Shown here piece by piece: positions 1 to 8,330 of a stretch of 64,000 bases of DNA. Position numbers and translations under genes: made by a program. The DNA comes from CAMLFJ01 sp035524955 (GTDB lineage: Bacteria > Methylomirabilota > Methylomirabilia > Rokubacteriales > CSP1-6), in assembly GCA_035524955.1 (NCBI GenBank), contig DATLFG010000057.1:15719-79718 (forward strand), read 5' to 3'. The notes under the pieces are model-generated. The model had not been told where the DNA came from, did no database searches, and worked only from the letters and a program-made list of their open reading frames with translations. Every line of letters begins with the position of its first letter. Position 1 is the stretch's first letter.

Positions 1-59
1 TCACCCGCTCGATGTGACGCGGGCCGGGCTCCTCGGGTGATCCGGGCGGAACGCCGCTC

Positions 60-1694
60 CTACGGCGCGGCGCGGCCCTTCGTGGCGAACTGGCGCTCGT
101 AGAGGCCGCGCAGCTCCTCGAGCGTGGTGGCCTGGCCGGGGGCCTTGTCCTCCCGGATCCGCGCGATGCGGGCGAAGCGGAGCGCGAAGCCGGAGGGATA
201 GGTCGGGCTCTTCTGGATCTCGTTGTACTCCACCTCGACCATCACCTCCGGGCGCACCCGCACCGTGTAGCCGTCGTCGGCGGTGGCCAGCGCCCGCAGC
301 CGCTCGGTCATGTGGGCGAACTCACGGTCGGTGAGCCCCTTGAAAGTCTTGCCCACCTCCGCCCAGGCCTCCCCGTCGCGGACCGCCAGGTGGTAGTTCG
401 AGAGCCAGCCCACGCGGCGGCCGGAGCCGCGATCGGCGGCCAGGATCACGCAGTCCACGCTCTGCGCGGCCTTCAGCTTGAACCAGCGCTTGCCGCGGCC
501 GCCCGGCTCGTAGGCGCTGCGCGGGTCCTTGGCCATGACGCCCTCGTGCCCGGCGGCCAGGGCGCGGGCCATCACCGCGTCGCCATCGGCCGCGCTGGTG
601 ATCATCGCGCGCTCGGCGAGCCAGCGGCCGCCGGTCAGGCGCTCGAGCGCCTCCCAGCGCGTCGCGTAGGGCTCGTCCAGCAGCGAGCGGCCGTCGGCCA
701 CCAGGCAATCGAAGAGGTGCAGGGCGAGCGGCAGCTCGGCCGCCGCGGCCTCCACGCCCCGTACGCGGCGGAAGCGGCGCATCAGCTCCTGAAAGGGCAG
801 CGGCCGGCCCGCCGTGTCGAGCGCCACCACTTCGCCGTCCAGGATGTACGGGGCGCCGCCGAGATCGCGCCGCGCGATGGCCACGATCTCGGGCAGGCTC
901 CGGGTGACGTCGGACATGCGCCGGCTCCAGATCGCCACGCGGTCGCCGTCGCGGTGGAGCTGGATGCGCGCGCCGTCGTACTTGTACTCGATCGCGGAGG
1001 CGCCGCCGTGGGTGGCGAGCGCCTCGCCCACGTCGCCCGCGATCTCGGCCAGCATCGGCAGCAGTGGCACGAAGACACGGGGCGCGACCGCGGCCAGCGC
1101 GGCGGCGCCCTGGCCGAGCGCGAGCGCGGCCACCGTGGTCAGGTCGCCGGTCACCAGGGCCGCGCGGCGCACCGCCGCCGCGGCGACCCCGGCCGCCGCC
1201 GCGATGGCCTCCAGCACGAGCCCCTCGGAAAGCCCCATGCGCATCTCGCCGGAGATGACGCGCTGGAGCAGATCGCGTTCCTCCGCCGACGCGCGGGCGG
1301 CCAGCTCGCCGAGGCGCGCGTCCCGCAGCTTCCGCGCCCCCGGCCCGACCGCCTCCGCCACCGCGCCGAACGCCGCGGCCACATCGGCCAGTGTGAGCGG
1401 ACCCCTCTCCCCTCCGGGGAGAGGGCAGGGTGAGGGGTGAGAAGGTGAGGGGTGAGAAGGTGAGGGGTGAGCGGGCGAGGGGGCCGTCGCCTCGGGCGCA
1501 GGCAGGCCACGAACGTTCAGCACCCGCACGTCGGACGCAGGAAAGGCGCGGCCACTCAGGTAGGTGACGGCGAGCGGCAAGTCCTCGGGCGAGAGGGCGC
1601 GGAGATACTCCGCGACAAGGCGTCGCTTCTCGAGCCGGCCCGGGCTCGCGGCCACGCGCGTACGCACGGCCGTGAGGTCGGAGAGCCATGCCAT
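60..1694 (-). CDS. ATP-dependent DNA ligase with repeat-encoded insert
   Basis: Seals nicks in duplex DNA using ATP. The nucleotidyltransferase signature KYDG (K238 is the adenylated lysine) follows an N-terminal DNA-binding domain, and the C-terminal OB-fold region extends to about residue 530. The length (544 aa) fits archaeal-type/LigB-like bacterial ligases. Residues about 73-98 are not part of the family: they are a Pro/Ser/His tract (three HPSPS-like repeats, then CPLPGGERG) encoded by a dispersed hairpin repeat plus a 15-bp tandem repeat, inserted in frame between the first helices and the DNA-binding domain. The ATG at 1694 gives a normal N-terminus. No Ku gene is nearby, so a role in end joining cannot be claimed. 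Confidence 0.9.
   Translation of the reverse strand: MAWLSDLTAVRTRVAASPGRLEKRRLVAEYLRALSPEDLPLAVTYLSGRAFPASDVRVLNVRGLPAPEATAPSPAHPSPSHPSPSHPSPCPLPGGERGPLTLADVAAAFGAVAEAVGPGARKLRDARLGELAARASAEERDLLQRVISGEMRMGLSEGLVLEAIAAAAGVAAAAVRRAALVTGDLTTVAALALGQGAAALAAVAPRVFVPLLPMLAEIAGDVGEALATHGGASAIEYKYDGARIQLHRDGDRVAIWSRRMSDVTRSLPEIVAIARRDLGGAPYILDGEVVALDTAGRPLPFQELMRRFRRVRGVEAAAAELPLALHLFDCLVADGRSLLDEPYATRWEALERLTGGRWLAERAMITSAADGDAVMARALAAGHEGVMAKDPRSAYEPGGRGKRWFKLKAAQSVDCVILAADRGSGRRVGWLSNYHLAVRDGEAWAEVGKTFKGLTDREFAHMTERLRALATADDGYTVRVRPEVMVEVEYNEIQKSPTYPSGFALRFARIARIREDKAPGQATTLEELRGLYERQFATKGRAAP
1401..1475. repeat. Hairpin repeat (family A, copy 1) plus 15-bp tandem, inside DNA ligase
   Basis: Ten-base arms CCCTCTCCCC (1403-1412) and GGGGAGAGGG (1416-1425) are separated by TCC and followed by CAGGGTGAGGGG. 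Three direct copies of a 15-bp unit (TGAGGGGTGAGAAGG, the third copy with two changes) run from 1431 to 1475. The whole block is in frame with the ligase gene and adds about 26 residues. Confidence 0.9.
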
Positions 1695-1714
1695 GCGCGC
1701 ATTATCCCTCGGGC

Positions 1715-1749
1715 CCCCTCACCCTGCCCTCTCCCCGGAGGGGAGAGGG
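1715..1749. repeat. Hairpin repeat (family A, copy 2)
   Basis: CCCTCACCCTG precedes arms CCCTCTCCCC (1727-1736) and GGGGAGAGGG (1740-1749) around GGA. It is in the opposite orientation to copy 1 and lies just upstream of the ligase start codon. Confidence 0.9.
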
Positions 1750-1792
1750 TGTTCGCTCGTCGACCTCTCCCAGAGAGGATGATCATTGGTCC

Positions 1793-1827
1793 ATCCTCTC
1801 CCTTCCAGGGAGAGGATAGGGTGAGGG
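1793..1827. repeat. Hairpin repeat (family A, copy 3)
   Basis: Eleven-base arms ATCCTCTCCCT (1793-1803) and AGGGAGAGGAT (1807-1817) flank TCC and are followed by AGGGTGAGGG. Together with copy 2 it fills the gap between gamma-glutamyltransferase and DNA ligase. A shorter related hairpin (CCTCTCCCAGAGAGG) lies at about 1764-1778. Confidence 0.85.
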
Positions 1828-1878
1828 ACGATCGCCGCTCGAGGTCCAGGTCAGCCATTCCGCCGCCGACCGCACCCG

Positions 1879-3453
1879 TCAGTAGCCGAGGGCGGCGCCG
1901 TCGCTCCGCGGATCGGCCCCGCCGACTCGCGCGCCGCTCGCGGGATCGATCGTGATGCCGTGAGCGTGCCCGGCCAGCTCGTTCCAGTCCTCCCAGCGAT
2001 TGATCACGTGGCCGCGCCGCGCCAGCTCGGCCAGGGTCGCCGGCGGGAACCGGCCTTCCAGGTTCAGCACCTCGCGCGCGTCGCCCAGGGCGAAGCGCCC
2101 GGCGAGCCAGCGGGGCGTCGCGACCGCTTGCTGGACATCGAGCCCGAAGTCGATCATCGCGATATAGGCCTGCAGGTGGATCTGCGGCTGGCCGTCGGCG
2201 CCCATGCAGCCGAACACCTGCCAGAGCCGCCCGTCCTTGAAGGCGAGCGAGGCGATCAGCGTGTGCAGCGGCCGCTTGCCGGGCGCGAGCCGGTTGGGGT
2301 GGGTGGGATCCAGCGAGAAATAGGCGCCGCGGTTCTGGAGCACGACGCCGGTGTCGCCCGCCACCAGGCCCGAGCCGAAGCCGAAGTAGAGGCTCTGGAT
2401 CAGCGAGACCGCGTTGCCCTCGGCGTCCACCGCCGCCACGTAGACCGTGTCGCCGCTCAGGCTGCCGGTGGACGGGACGCGGTCCCAGGGCAGCGCGCGG
2501 TCCCGGTCCATGAGGGCCCGGCGCTCGTCGGCGTACGCGCGCGACAGGAGTCGCTCCACCGGCACCGGCGAGAACTCGGGATCGGCGACGAGCCGGTCCC
2601 GGTCGTGGAAGGCGATCTGCTTGGCCTGCACCAGCAGGTGCACGTGGTCCGGTCCCAGGAACGGCAGCGCGCCGATCTCCCAGGGCTCGAGCAGGCGCAG
2701 GGCCTGCAGGACCGTCACGCCCTGGCTGGGCGGCGGCGTCTCGTGGATGGTGACCCCGCGATAGGTGGCGTGGATGGAGGCGCCCCACTTCGCGCGCTGC
2801 GCCGCGAAGTCGCGCTCGGTGAAGAAGCCGCCGTGCTCGCGCGCGTGCCGCGCCATCTCGGTCGCGGTCTCCCCTTCGTAGAACCCGGCCCGGCCCTCGG
2901 CCAGGCGCTCGATCGTGCGCGCGAGGTCCGGGTTGGCCAGCCGCCGGCCCGCGGCCGGGCTCGTCCCGCCCGCGAGGAAGATGCGCGCGGCCGCCGGGTC
3001 CGCCGCGAGCACCTCGGCCGAGCCCGCGATCCACCGCGCGAGCCGCGCCGTGATCGGAAAGCCGTCGCGCGCGTGGCCGACCGCCGCGGCCAGGTCGGTC
3101 GCGAGCGGCAGCCGGCCGTAGGCCGCGTGTGCCTGGCACCAGCCGTCGACCGCGCCGGGCACGGTGAGCGTGGCGGGCACGATCCCGCGGACGGGGATCT
3201 CGCGGAGCCTGCGGGCCGTGAACCAGTCGATGCTGGCGCCGGCCGCCGCCCGGCCCGCCGCCTCCAGCGCGCGCACCGCGCCGGTGCGCGCGTCGTGGAT
3301 CAGCCAGAACGCGTCGCCGCCGAGGCTCGTCATGTGGGGATAGACGACGGAGAGGACGGCGGCGGCCGCGATCGCCGCGTCCACTGCGGAGCCGCCCGCC
3401 TGCAGGATCTCGACGCCCGCCCGGGAAGCGAGCGCGTGGGGTGAGGTGACCAT
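1879..3453 (-). CDS. Gamma-glutamyltransferase family protein (YwrD-like)
   Basis: An Ntn-hydrolase family enzyme that cleaves gamma-glutamyl amides or transfers the gamma-glutamyl group. The product (about 524 aa from ATG 3453) begins MVTSPHALASRAG and carries NAVDAA-like and GGDAFW blocks. GDTVYVA places the predicted autocleavage threonine at T336, followed by GNAVSLIQS and FGFGSG. The family is normally made as a proenzyme that splits before this Thr. The start is uncertain: the frame stays open upstream through a degenerate hairpin repeat, and family members usually have about 10 residues before the GMV motif, so a non-ATG start near 3490 is possible. No obvious signal peptide is seen, so location is unclear. 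Confidence 0.88.
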   Translation of the reverse strand: MVTSPHALASRAGVEILQAGGSAVDAAIAAAAVLSVVYPHMTSLGGDAFWLIHDARTGAVRALEAAGRAAAGASIDWFTARRLREIPVRGIVPATLTVPGAVDGWCQAHAAYGRLPLATDLAAAVGHARDGFPITARLARWIAGSAEVLAADPAAARIFLAGGTSPAAGRRLANPDLARTIERLAEGRAGFYEGETATEMARHAREHGGFFTERDFAAQRAKWGASIHATYRGVTIHETPPPSQGVTVLQALRLLEPWEIGALPFLGPDHVHLLVQAKQIAFHDRDRLVADPEFSPVPVERLLSRAYADERRALMDRDRALPWDRVPSTGSLSGDTVYVAAVDAEGNAVSLIQSLYFGFGSGLVAGDTGVVLQNRGAYFSLDPTHPNRLAPGKRPLHTLIASLAFKDGRLWQVFGCMGADGQPQIHLQAYIAMIDFGLDVQQAVATPRWLAGRFALGDAREVLNLEGRFPPATLAELARRGHVINRWEDWNELAGHAHGITIDPASGARVGGADPRSDGAALGY

Positions 3454-3506
3454 GCCGCGCTCCGCGCGGGCGGCCAGGCGATCGCTCTCCAGGATTCGAC
3501 TCGTTC

Positions 3507-3540
3507 TCTCTCCCGCTCCCGTCCAGGGAGAGGGCAGGAT
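3507..3540. repeat. Degenerate hairpin repeat (family A, copy 4)
   Basis: CTCTCTCCC..GTCCAGGGAGAGGGCAGGATG matches the A family with mismatches in the arms. It sits between the GNAT stop and the gamma-glutamyltransferase start and is read through by the upstream extension of the latter frame. Confidence 0.65.
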
Positions 3541-3548
3541 GCGGGTGG

Positions 3549-4052
3549 TTACGTGAGGCGGAGCTCCATCCACACGTCGGCCCGCGGGTTGCGATTGTAG
3601 TCCGCGATCTCCTCGAAGCCGTAGCGGCGATAGAGCTTCACCGCCGCGGCCAGCCGGTCTCGCTCGCTGTCCAGCCGCAGCACGCGCCCCCCCAGAGCAC
3701 GCGCCTCCTCGAGGCAGCGGTCCATCAGGCGCGGCGCGAGTCCGCGCCCGCGGCAGTCCGGGCGCAGCCACATGCGCTTGAGCTCGGCCACGCCCGGCGC
3801 GAGGCGGCGCACCGCCGCGGTGCCCACCACCTCCCCGGCGGGGCCCACCACGACCAGCATCACGCCCGCGACACCGTCGTACTCGCCCTGCCAGTCCGCC
3901 ACGTCGTGATCGAGCCCGTCGGGGTCCACGTCCTCGCCCAGAAAGGCGAAGTAGGCGGCGAGCTCTCGCATGACGCCCTCGTGGTCGGCCGGGCCCGCGC
4001 GGCGCACCTGGTAGTCGCCGGCCGGCGCGGCCGGGCTACCGCTTGCGGGCAT
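3549..4052 (-). CDS. GNAT family N-acetyltransferase
   Basis: Predicted acetyl-CoA-dependent acetyltransferase of 167 aa. The acetyl-CoA loop is recognisable as RPDCRGRGLAPRLMDR (Q/R-x-x-G-x-G/A), followed by the conserved YRRYGFEEI strand-helix near the C-terminus. Substrate is unknown. Its start overlaps the 3' end of the PduO-type gene by 17 nt, so the two are probably translated from one message. Confidence 0.85.
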   Translation of the reverse strand: MPASGSPAAPAGDYQVRRAGPADHEGVMRELAAYFAFLGEDVDPDGLDHDVADWQGEYDGVAGVMLVVVGPAGEVVGTAAVRRLAPGVAELKRMWLRPDCRGRGLAPRLMDRCLEEARALGGRVLRLDSERDRLAAAVKLYRRYGFEEIADYNRNPRADVWMELRLT

Positions 4053-4644
4053 GGGAGGCGAGGCCGCGCTCCCAGAGGTACTCGGTCTCGCCCAGGTGCT
4101 TGCCGACCCAGCGCGAGAGGACGAAGAACAGGTCGCTGAGCCGGTTCACGTACTTGAGCGGCCACTCGCCGATGTCCTCCACGCGCGAGAGCGCGAGCAC
4201 GCCGCGCTCGGCGCGCCGGCACACCGTGCGGGCCTGGTGCAGGAAACCGCCCACCGGCCCGCCCCCCGGCAGCACGAAGGACTTGAGCGGAGTGAGCTCC
4301 TTCTGGCACTCGTCCATCAGCTTCTCGAGCGCGGTGACCTCGAAGGCGCCCACGCGGAACATGCCCTCGTAGAACGACTCGCGCGGCGTGGCCAGCTCGC
4401 TGCCCAGATCGAAGAGCTCGTTCTGCACCCGGCGCAGGATCTCGTCGAGCCGGCGGTACTTCCTGCCGCGCTTGACCCGGGGCGCGTTGAAGGCCCGCGC
4501 CAGCCCGACGATCGCGTTCAGCTCGTCGATGGTGCCGTAGGCTTCGATGCGCGGCGAGTCCTTGGGCACGCGGCGCCCACCGACGAGGGCGGTCTCGCCG
4601 GCGTCGCCGGCGCGCGTGTACACGCGGTTGATGCGGACGGGCAT
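4036..4644 (-). CDS. pduO: Cob(I)alamin adenosyltransferase, PduO type
   Basis: Transfers the adenosyl group of ATP to cob(I)alamin to make coenzyme B12. The 202-aa protein starts with the N-terminal ATP-binding signature (TRAGDAGETALVGG), contains the SPRIEAYGTIDELNA segment and FVLPGG, and ends with the RRAER..LNRLSDLFFVLSRW block typical of the family. Full length. No B12-dependent mutase or B12 riboswitch is visible nearby. It is first in a short minus-strand operon with the GNAT gene. Confidence 0.93.
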   Translation of the reverse strand: MPVRINRVYTRAGDAGETALVGGRRVPKDSPRIEAYGTIDELNAIVGLARAFNAPRVKRGRKYRRLDEILRRVQNELFDLGSELATPRESFYEGMFRVGAFEVTALEKLMDECQKELTPLKSFVLPGGGPVGGFLHQARTVCRRAERGVLALSRVEDIGEWPLKYVNRLSDLFFVLSRWVGKHLGETEYLWERGLASHARKR

Positions 4645-4691
4645 GACGGCTCCTCCCGCGCCGAGGCTAGCACAGGTGCTAGACTCTGGCC

Positions 4692-5141
4692 ATGAGCGAC
4701 TGGCGCGACAACCTCGTCACCTCACCGGACGACATCGCGCGCGTGGTGCGCGAGAACAAGCGCGTCGCGGTGCTGGGGATCAAGACCGAGGCGCAGCGTC
4801 GTCAGCCCGCATTCTACGTGCCCGAGTACATGGCGCGGGCCGGCTACGACATCGTGCCGGTACCGGTCTACTACCCGGAAGTGACGGAGATCCTCGGCCG
4901 GCCGGTCTACCGCACGGTCCGCGCGGTGCCTGGGCATGTCGACATGGTCAACGTGTTCCGGCGCCCGCGCGATATTCCTCCGCACGTGGAGGACATCCTG
5001 GCCGCGCGGCCCCGCGTGGTCTGGCTCCAGCTCGGCATCCGCCACGACGAGGCCGCCGAGACCTGGGCGAAGGCCGGCATCCAGGTCGTGCAGGACCGCT
5101 GTCTGCTGGTGGAGCATGGCCGGGCGAGCCGCAGCCGCTAG
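4692..5141 (+). CDS. CoA-binding domain protein (YccU-like)
   Basis: Small Rossmann-fold CoA-binding protein of 149 aa, related to the N-terminal domain of succinyl-CoA synthetase alpha and to YccU. Motifs include VAVLGIKTE near the N-terminus, YDIVPVPVYY, VDMVNVFRRP and VWLQLGIRHDEAA. The role in the cell is not established for the family. Its last nine residues (HGRASRSR and neighbours) are encoded by the first unit of a 45-bp tandem repeat rather than by the usual family C-terminus, so the 3' end has been remodelled. Confidence 0.85.
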   Translation: MSDWRDNLVTSPDDIARVVRENKRVAVLGIKTEAQRRQPAFYVPEYMARAGYDIVPVPVYYPEVTEILGRPVYRTVRAVPGHVDMVNVFRRPRDIPPHVEDILAARPRVVWLQLGIRHDEAAETWAKAGIQVVQDRCLLVEHGRASRSR

Positions 5142-5205
5142 GCGAGGCGAGCGAATACACATGGCCGGGCGAGCCGCAGCCGCTAGGCGAGGCGAGCGAA
5201 TACAG
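5116..5205. repeat. 45-bp tandem repeat (family B, locus 1), two units
   Basis: Two head-to-tail 45-bp units (5116-5160, 5161-5205) differ at only the last base. Each reads ATGGCCGGGCGAGCCGCAGC then CGCTAGGCGAGGCGAGCGAA then TACAC/TACAG. The first unit contains the stop codon of the CoA-binding gene. A related, more degenerate array lies at 55277-55409 after another gene stop. Confidence 0.92.
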
Positions 5206-5224
5206 GAAAGCCGTACCGCGCGCG

Positions 5225-7282
5225 CTAGGATCGCGTGCGGAGCGAGGCGAGCGAGCGCAACACGTCCTGTCGCTCCGCCTCGCTGAGCGCCGCGTCGCCG
5301 AAGCGCGCGCGCTCGTAGTAGCCGGTGAGGCGGTCGAACGCGGCGGCGCGATGCGGCGCGCGCTCCCCCACCCGCGAGGCGAACTGGCGCGCGGTCTCCG
5401 CGACGCCGGGCGCGAGCCCACGGCGGGCCAGGAAGCGGAGGGCCCGCTCGTAGAACGGGGGCATCCGGGCCGCCGAGCCGGTGCGCGGCAGGCGGGGGCC
5501 GTAGCGCCCGAGCCACCACAGCAGCACCACCGCCACCGCGACGCCCGCGCCGACGCCCACCGCCGGGCTCACCCGCCAGTCCCGCGGCCACGACAGCGCC
5601 AGCCGCGCGTCGGACGCCTGACGGTGGACGGAGGCGGCGAGCTGCACCTGGTCGCGCAAGCTCCAGGCAACCACGTAGCGATACCAGTGCATGCGCACGG
5701 CGTCGAGATAGAGCGACATCGGGCCGGGCCGCGCGGCCGCCGCCTCCTCGCCGCGCGGCGAGGGATCGAAGGCCACCCAGCCCCGGCCGTCGAGATGCAC
5801 CTCGACCCAGGCGTGCGCGTCGCTCAGGCGCACCATGAAGTACCGGCCGTACGGGTTCCACTCACCCTGCTGGAAACCCGCCGCCACCCGGGCCGGCACG
5901 CCCAGGCTCCGCAGCATGACCGCCATCGCGGCCGCGAAGTACTCGCAGTTGCCCGAGCGGCGGACGAACAGGAACTCCTCGAGCGGGGTCAGCGCGCTCT
6001 GCCGCTTGAGCGCCAGCGTGTAGCGATAGTTGGCGCCGAGATGCGCGCTGATGCGGGCGGCCCTGGTCTCGGCGTCGAGGCTGCCCGCGGTCACCTCGCG
6101 GGCGAGGCGCGCGATCGCGGGCGGCAGCGGCGGCAGCTGCAGGTACCGCGCGCGCAGGGCCGCGGACAGCGCGGCCGCCGGCCGGCGGCCCGCCACCGGC
6201 GGGGCGGGGCCGGCGAGCTCGGACTCTACGGCGTAGTGCAGACGGGCCCCGGGGCTGGACGCGGTGAGACCATCCATGTCGTCCAGCACCAGGGTGGGCG
6301 AGCGCATCTCGAGCCGCAGCGCGCGTGGCGCCGCGAACACCGCGTCGCTTCCGATGGGCTCGAGGTAGATCTCCTGCCGCACCACCGGACCCGTCCCCCG
6401 GGGCAGGCCGACCCCGAAGTCGCCGCTGACCGAGCGCTGGACGTACCGCCGCGCCGCCGCCGCGCTCGACCACGTCCGGCCGTCGAACTGGTCGAACGCC
6501 ACCCCGCGCCAGCGCAGCACCGGCAGGGTGGCCGGATCGAGTCCCTCGTCCGCCAGGTAGACGCGCATGACCACGCTGCGGTCGCTCTCGATGTCCCCGA
6601 AGCTGCCTAGGTCCACGCGGTCCGAGAATCCGGTCACCATGCGCCCGATGGACGCCCGGAGCGGCAGCGCGGCCTGGCCCACACGCGGGATCACGAAGAA
6701 GAGGCCGGCCGCGAGCGAGAGGGTGATGGCGGCCGCCACCACGCTCACCTGGGTGAGCGGCCCCCGGAAGAAGACGCGGCGCGCGATGGTGGCGGCGTCG
6801 CCGGGCCAGCCCGCCTGCTCCAGCTCGGTCACGACGTGGTTGAGCATCAGCATCCAGGTGCCGAGCAGCAGGAAGGCGATGAACACGAACAGGAAGCTGA
6901 GGCTGAAGCTGACCGAAGCCGCGGCCACGAGCATGAAGAAGGACAGCAGCCCGGCGTCGCGCAGGTCCCGGAGGCCGCGGCGCGCGAAGAGCCGGAGCAG
7001 GATGAGAAACAGCAGCAGGTGCACCATGCCGTCCAGCATCGACGGGACCAGGTAGAAGAGATCGATCGTGATCGCCACCGCCGCGGTGGCCACCAGGCTC
7101 CAGCCGAGCGCGGGCCGGACCGCGCCCCGCGCGCGCGCCTGCTCGTGGCCCCAGCTCACCAGGATCGCCACCACCACCAGCGCGGCGCCCGGCGCGCCGA
7201 TCAGGTTCGCGAGGTGGAGCGCGGCCACGCCGGTGCCGACCATCAGATAGGTCGCGAGCCGGAGGGCGAGGAGAGCCGGCAT
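5225..7282 (-). CDS. Transglutaminase-like membrane protein (DUF3488 + TGase core)
   Basis: Integral membrane protein of about 685 aa. Several N-terminal helices (about residues 1-200, DUF3488-type) are followed by a papain-fold transglutaminase/protease core with Cys446 (SGNCEYFA), His490 (DAHAWVEV) and Asp506 (FDPSP). A further helix lies near 560, with a C-terminal DUF4129-like helical tail. The ATG at 7282 is one base after the stop of the DUF58 gene, so translation is coupled. This is the third gene of the well-known MoxR-DUF58-transglutaminase arrangement. Function in the family is poorly defined; a peptide-modifying or peptidase role at the membrane is likely. Confidence 0.9.
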   Translation of the reverse strand: MPALLALRLATYLMVGTGVAALHLANLIGAPGAALVVVAILVSWGHEQARARGAVRPALGWSLVATAAVAITIDLFYLVPSMLDGMVHLLLFLILLRLFARRGLRDLRDAGLLSFFMLVAAASVSFSLSFLFVFIAFLLLGTWMLMLNHVVTELEQAGWPGDAATIARRVFFRGPLTQVSVVAAAITLSLAAGLFFVIPRVGQAALPLRASIGRMVTGFSDRVDLGSFGDIESDRSVVMRVYLADEGLDPATLPVLRWRGVAFDQFDGRTWSSAAAARRYVQRSVSGDFGVGLPRGTGPVVRQEIYLEPIGSDAVFAAPRALRLEMRSPTLVLDDMDGLTASSPGARLHYAVESELAGPAPPVAGRRPAAALSAALRARYLQLPPLPPAIARLAREVTAGSLDAETRAARISAHLGANYRYTLALKRQSALTPLEEFLFVRRSGNCEYFAAAMAVMLRSLGVPARVAAGFQQGEWNPYGRYFMVRLSDAHAWVEVHLDGRGWVAFDPSPRGEEAAAARPGPMSLYLDAVRMHWYRYVVAWSLRDQVQLAASVHRQASDARLALSWPRDWRVSPAVGVGAGVAVAVVLLWWLGRYGPRLPRTGSAARMPPFYERALRFLARRGLAPGVAETARQFASRVGERAPHRAAAFDRLTGYYERARFGDAALSEAERQDVLRSLASLRTRS

Positions 7283-7283
7283 G

Positions 7284-8324
7284 TCAGGCCAGCGCGATCC
7301 GGATCTCGCGGAGCGGGCGGTTGCTCCGGAGCGTCTCGGCGCCCGCGGGCGCCGCCGACGCGGCGCGGGGCGCCTCCGGGTCGTAGAGCGCGAGCGCGGT
7401 GAGCACCCGTCGCAGGTGCCCGCGGCCGTGGCCGAGCGGCACCGCGCAGTCCGGACCCGCCAGCTCCACGCCCGCGCCCGCGCGAACCAGCGCCACCGCG
7501 AGCGAGGCCGCCTCCGAGAGGCCCCGCTCGAGCGCGTCGGCCCCGCGCCGGCCCCGGCCCACCAGCACGAGCCGCGTGTTCGGGCTCGTGTCGGCCTCGA
7601 GCTCGCGCACCATGAGCGCTTCGGCCTTGGCGCTGCTGCGCCAGTGGATGAAGCGCGGGTCGTCCCCCGACCGATAGCCCCGGAGGTTGTAGAGCTCGTT
7701 GGCCCGGCCCCGGCGCCGCGCGGAGGCGTCGCCGGTCTCACCGAGCCGGCGGAGCGACTCGTCGGGGACGGGGCGCACCGCCGGGAACACGACCACCTCG
7801 TCGGTGAGCGCGGGCCGCCCCGCCTTGACGAAGAGGCCGAAGGGGAAACGCGTGGTGATGCGTACGCCGGTGAGACGGTGGGGCCCGCGCCGGGGCAGCG
7901 TTTCCTCCCAGGTGGCGAGGCGCTCGCGCCCCGCCTCGATCCGGCGAACGTAGATGACCCGCGAGCTCGACTCGAGCGCGTGCGCCGCGGGGGCGAGGAG
8001 CTCCACCGTGACCGAGTACGAGGTGAACCAGCGCTTGCGGTTGGCGATCGTCGCCCCCAGGAGCACGGGCTGTCCCGCGTAGATCTCGTCCGGCGCGACG
8101 CCGGTCAGGTCGAGCCCCCGCATGCTCTGCTCGGAGAGGATGCCCGAGACCACGACGAGGGCCAGGAGCGCGGACACCAGCAGGTAGAGCAGGTTGTTGC
8201 CGGTATTGATGGCGGCCACGCCCAGCCCCACCGCCACGAGCAGGCACCACCAGCCGTCGCGGGTGGGCTTGATGGTCCGGCGCGGGTGGAATAGCCGCCA
8301 GAGCGCGGCCGGGACCAGCGTCAC
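7284..8324 (-). CDS. DUF58 domain protein
   Basis: A 346-aa protein with two N-terminal membrane segments (about residues 26-63) and a C-terminal von Willebrand A-like DUF58 domain. Its hallmark is LRGYRSGDDPRFIHWRSSAK at about 214-233. DUF58 proteins are partners of MoxR AAA+ ATPases, which remodel vWA-type proteins. It lies 6 nt downstream of the MoxR gene and 1 nt before the transglutaminase gene, all on the minus strand. Confidence 0.93.
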   Translation of the reverse strand: MTLVPAALWRLFHPRRTIKPTRDGWWCLLVAVGLGVAAINTGNNLLYLLVSALLALVVVSGILSEQSMRGLDLTGVAPDEIYAGQPVLLGATIANRKRWFTSYSVTVELLAPAAHALESSSRVIYVRRIEAGRERLATWEETLPRRGPHRLTGVRITTRFPFGLFVKAGRPALTDEVVVFPAVRPVPDESLRRLGETGDASARRRGRANELYNLRGYRSGDDPRFIHWRSSAKAEALMVRELEADTSPNTRLVLVGRGRRGADALERGLSEAASLAVALVRAGAGVELAGPDCAVPLGHGRGHLRRVLTALALYDPEAPRAASAAPAGAETLRSNRPLREIRIALA

Positions 8325-8330
8325 CGTCGC

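Noticed and set aside
1..59. Possible end of a minus-strand gene at the left edge (TCA at 1-3)
   Set aside because: Too little sequence to support a gene; the 59 bp show only GC-rich spacer.
5116..5205. CRISPR array
   Set aside because: Two directly abutting 45-bp units without spacers; a simple tandem duplication. No cas genes in the window.
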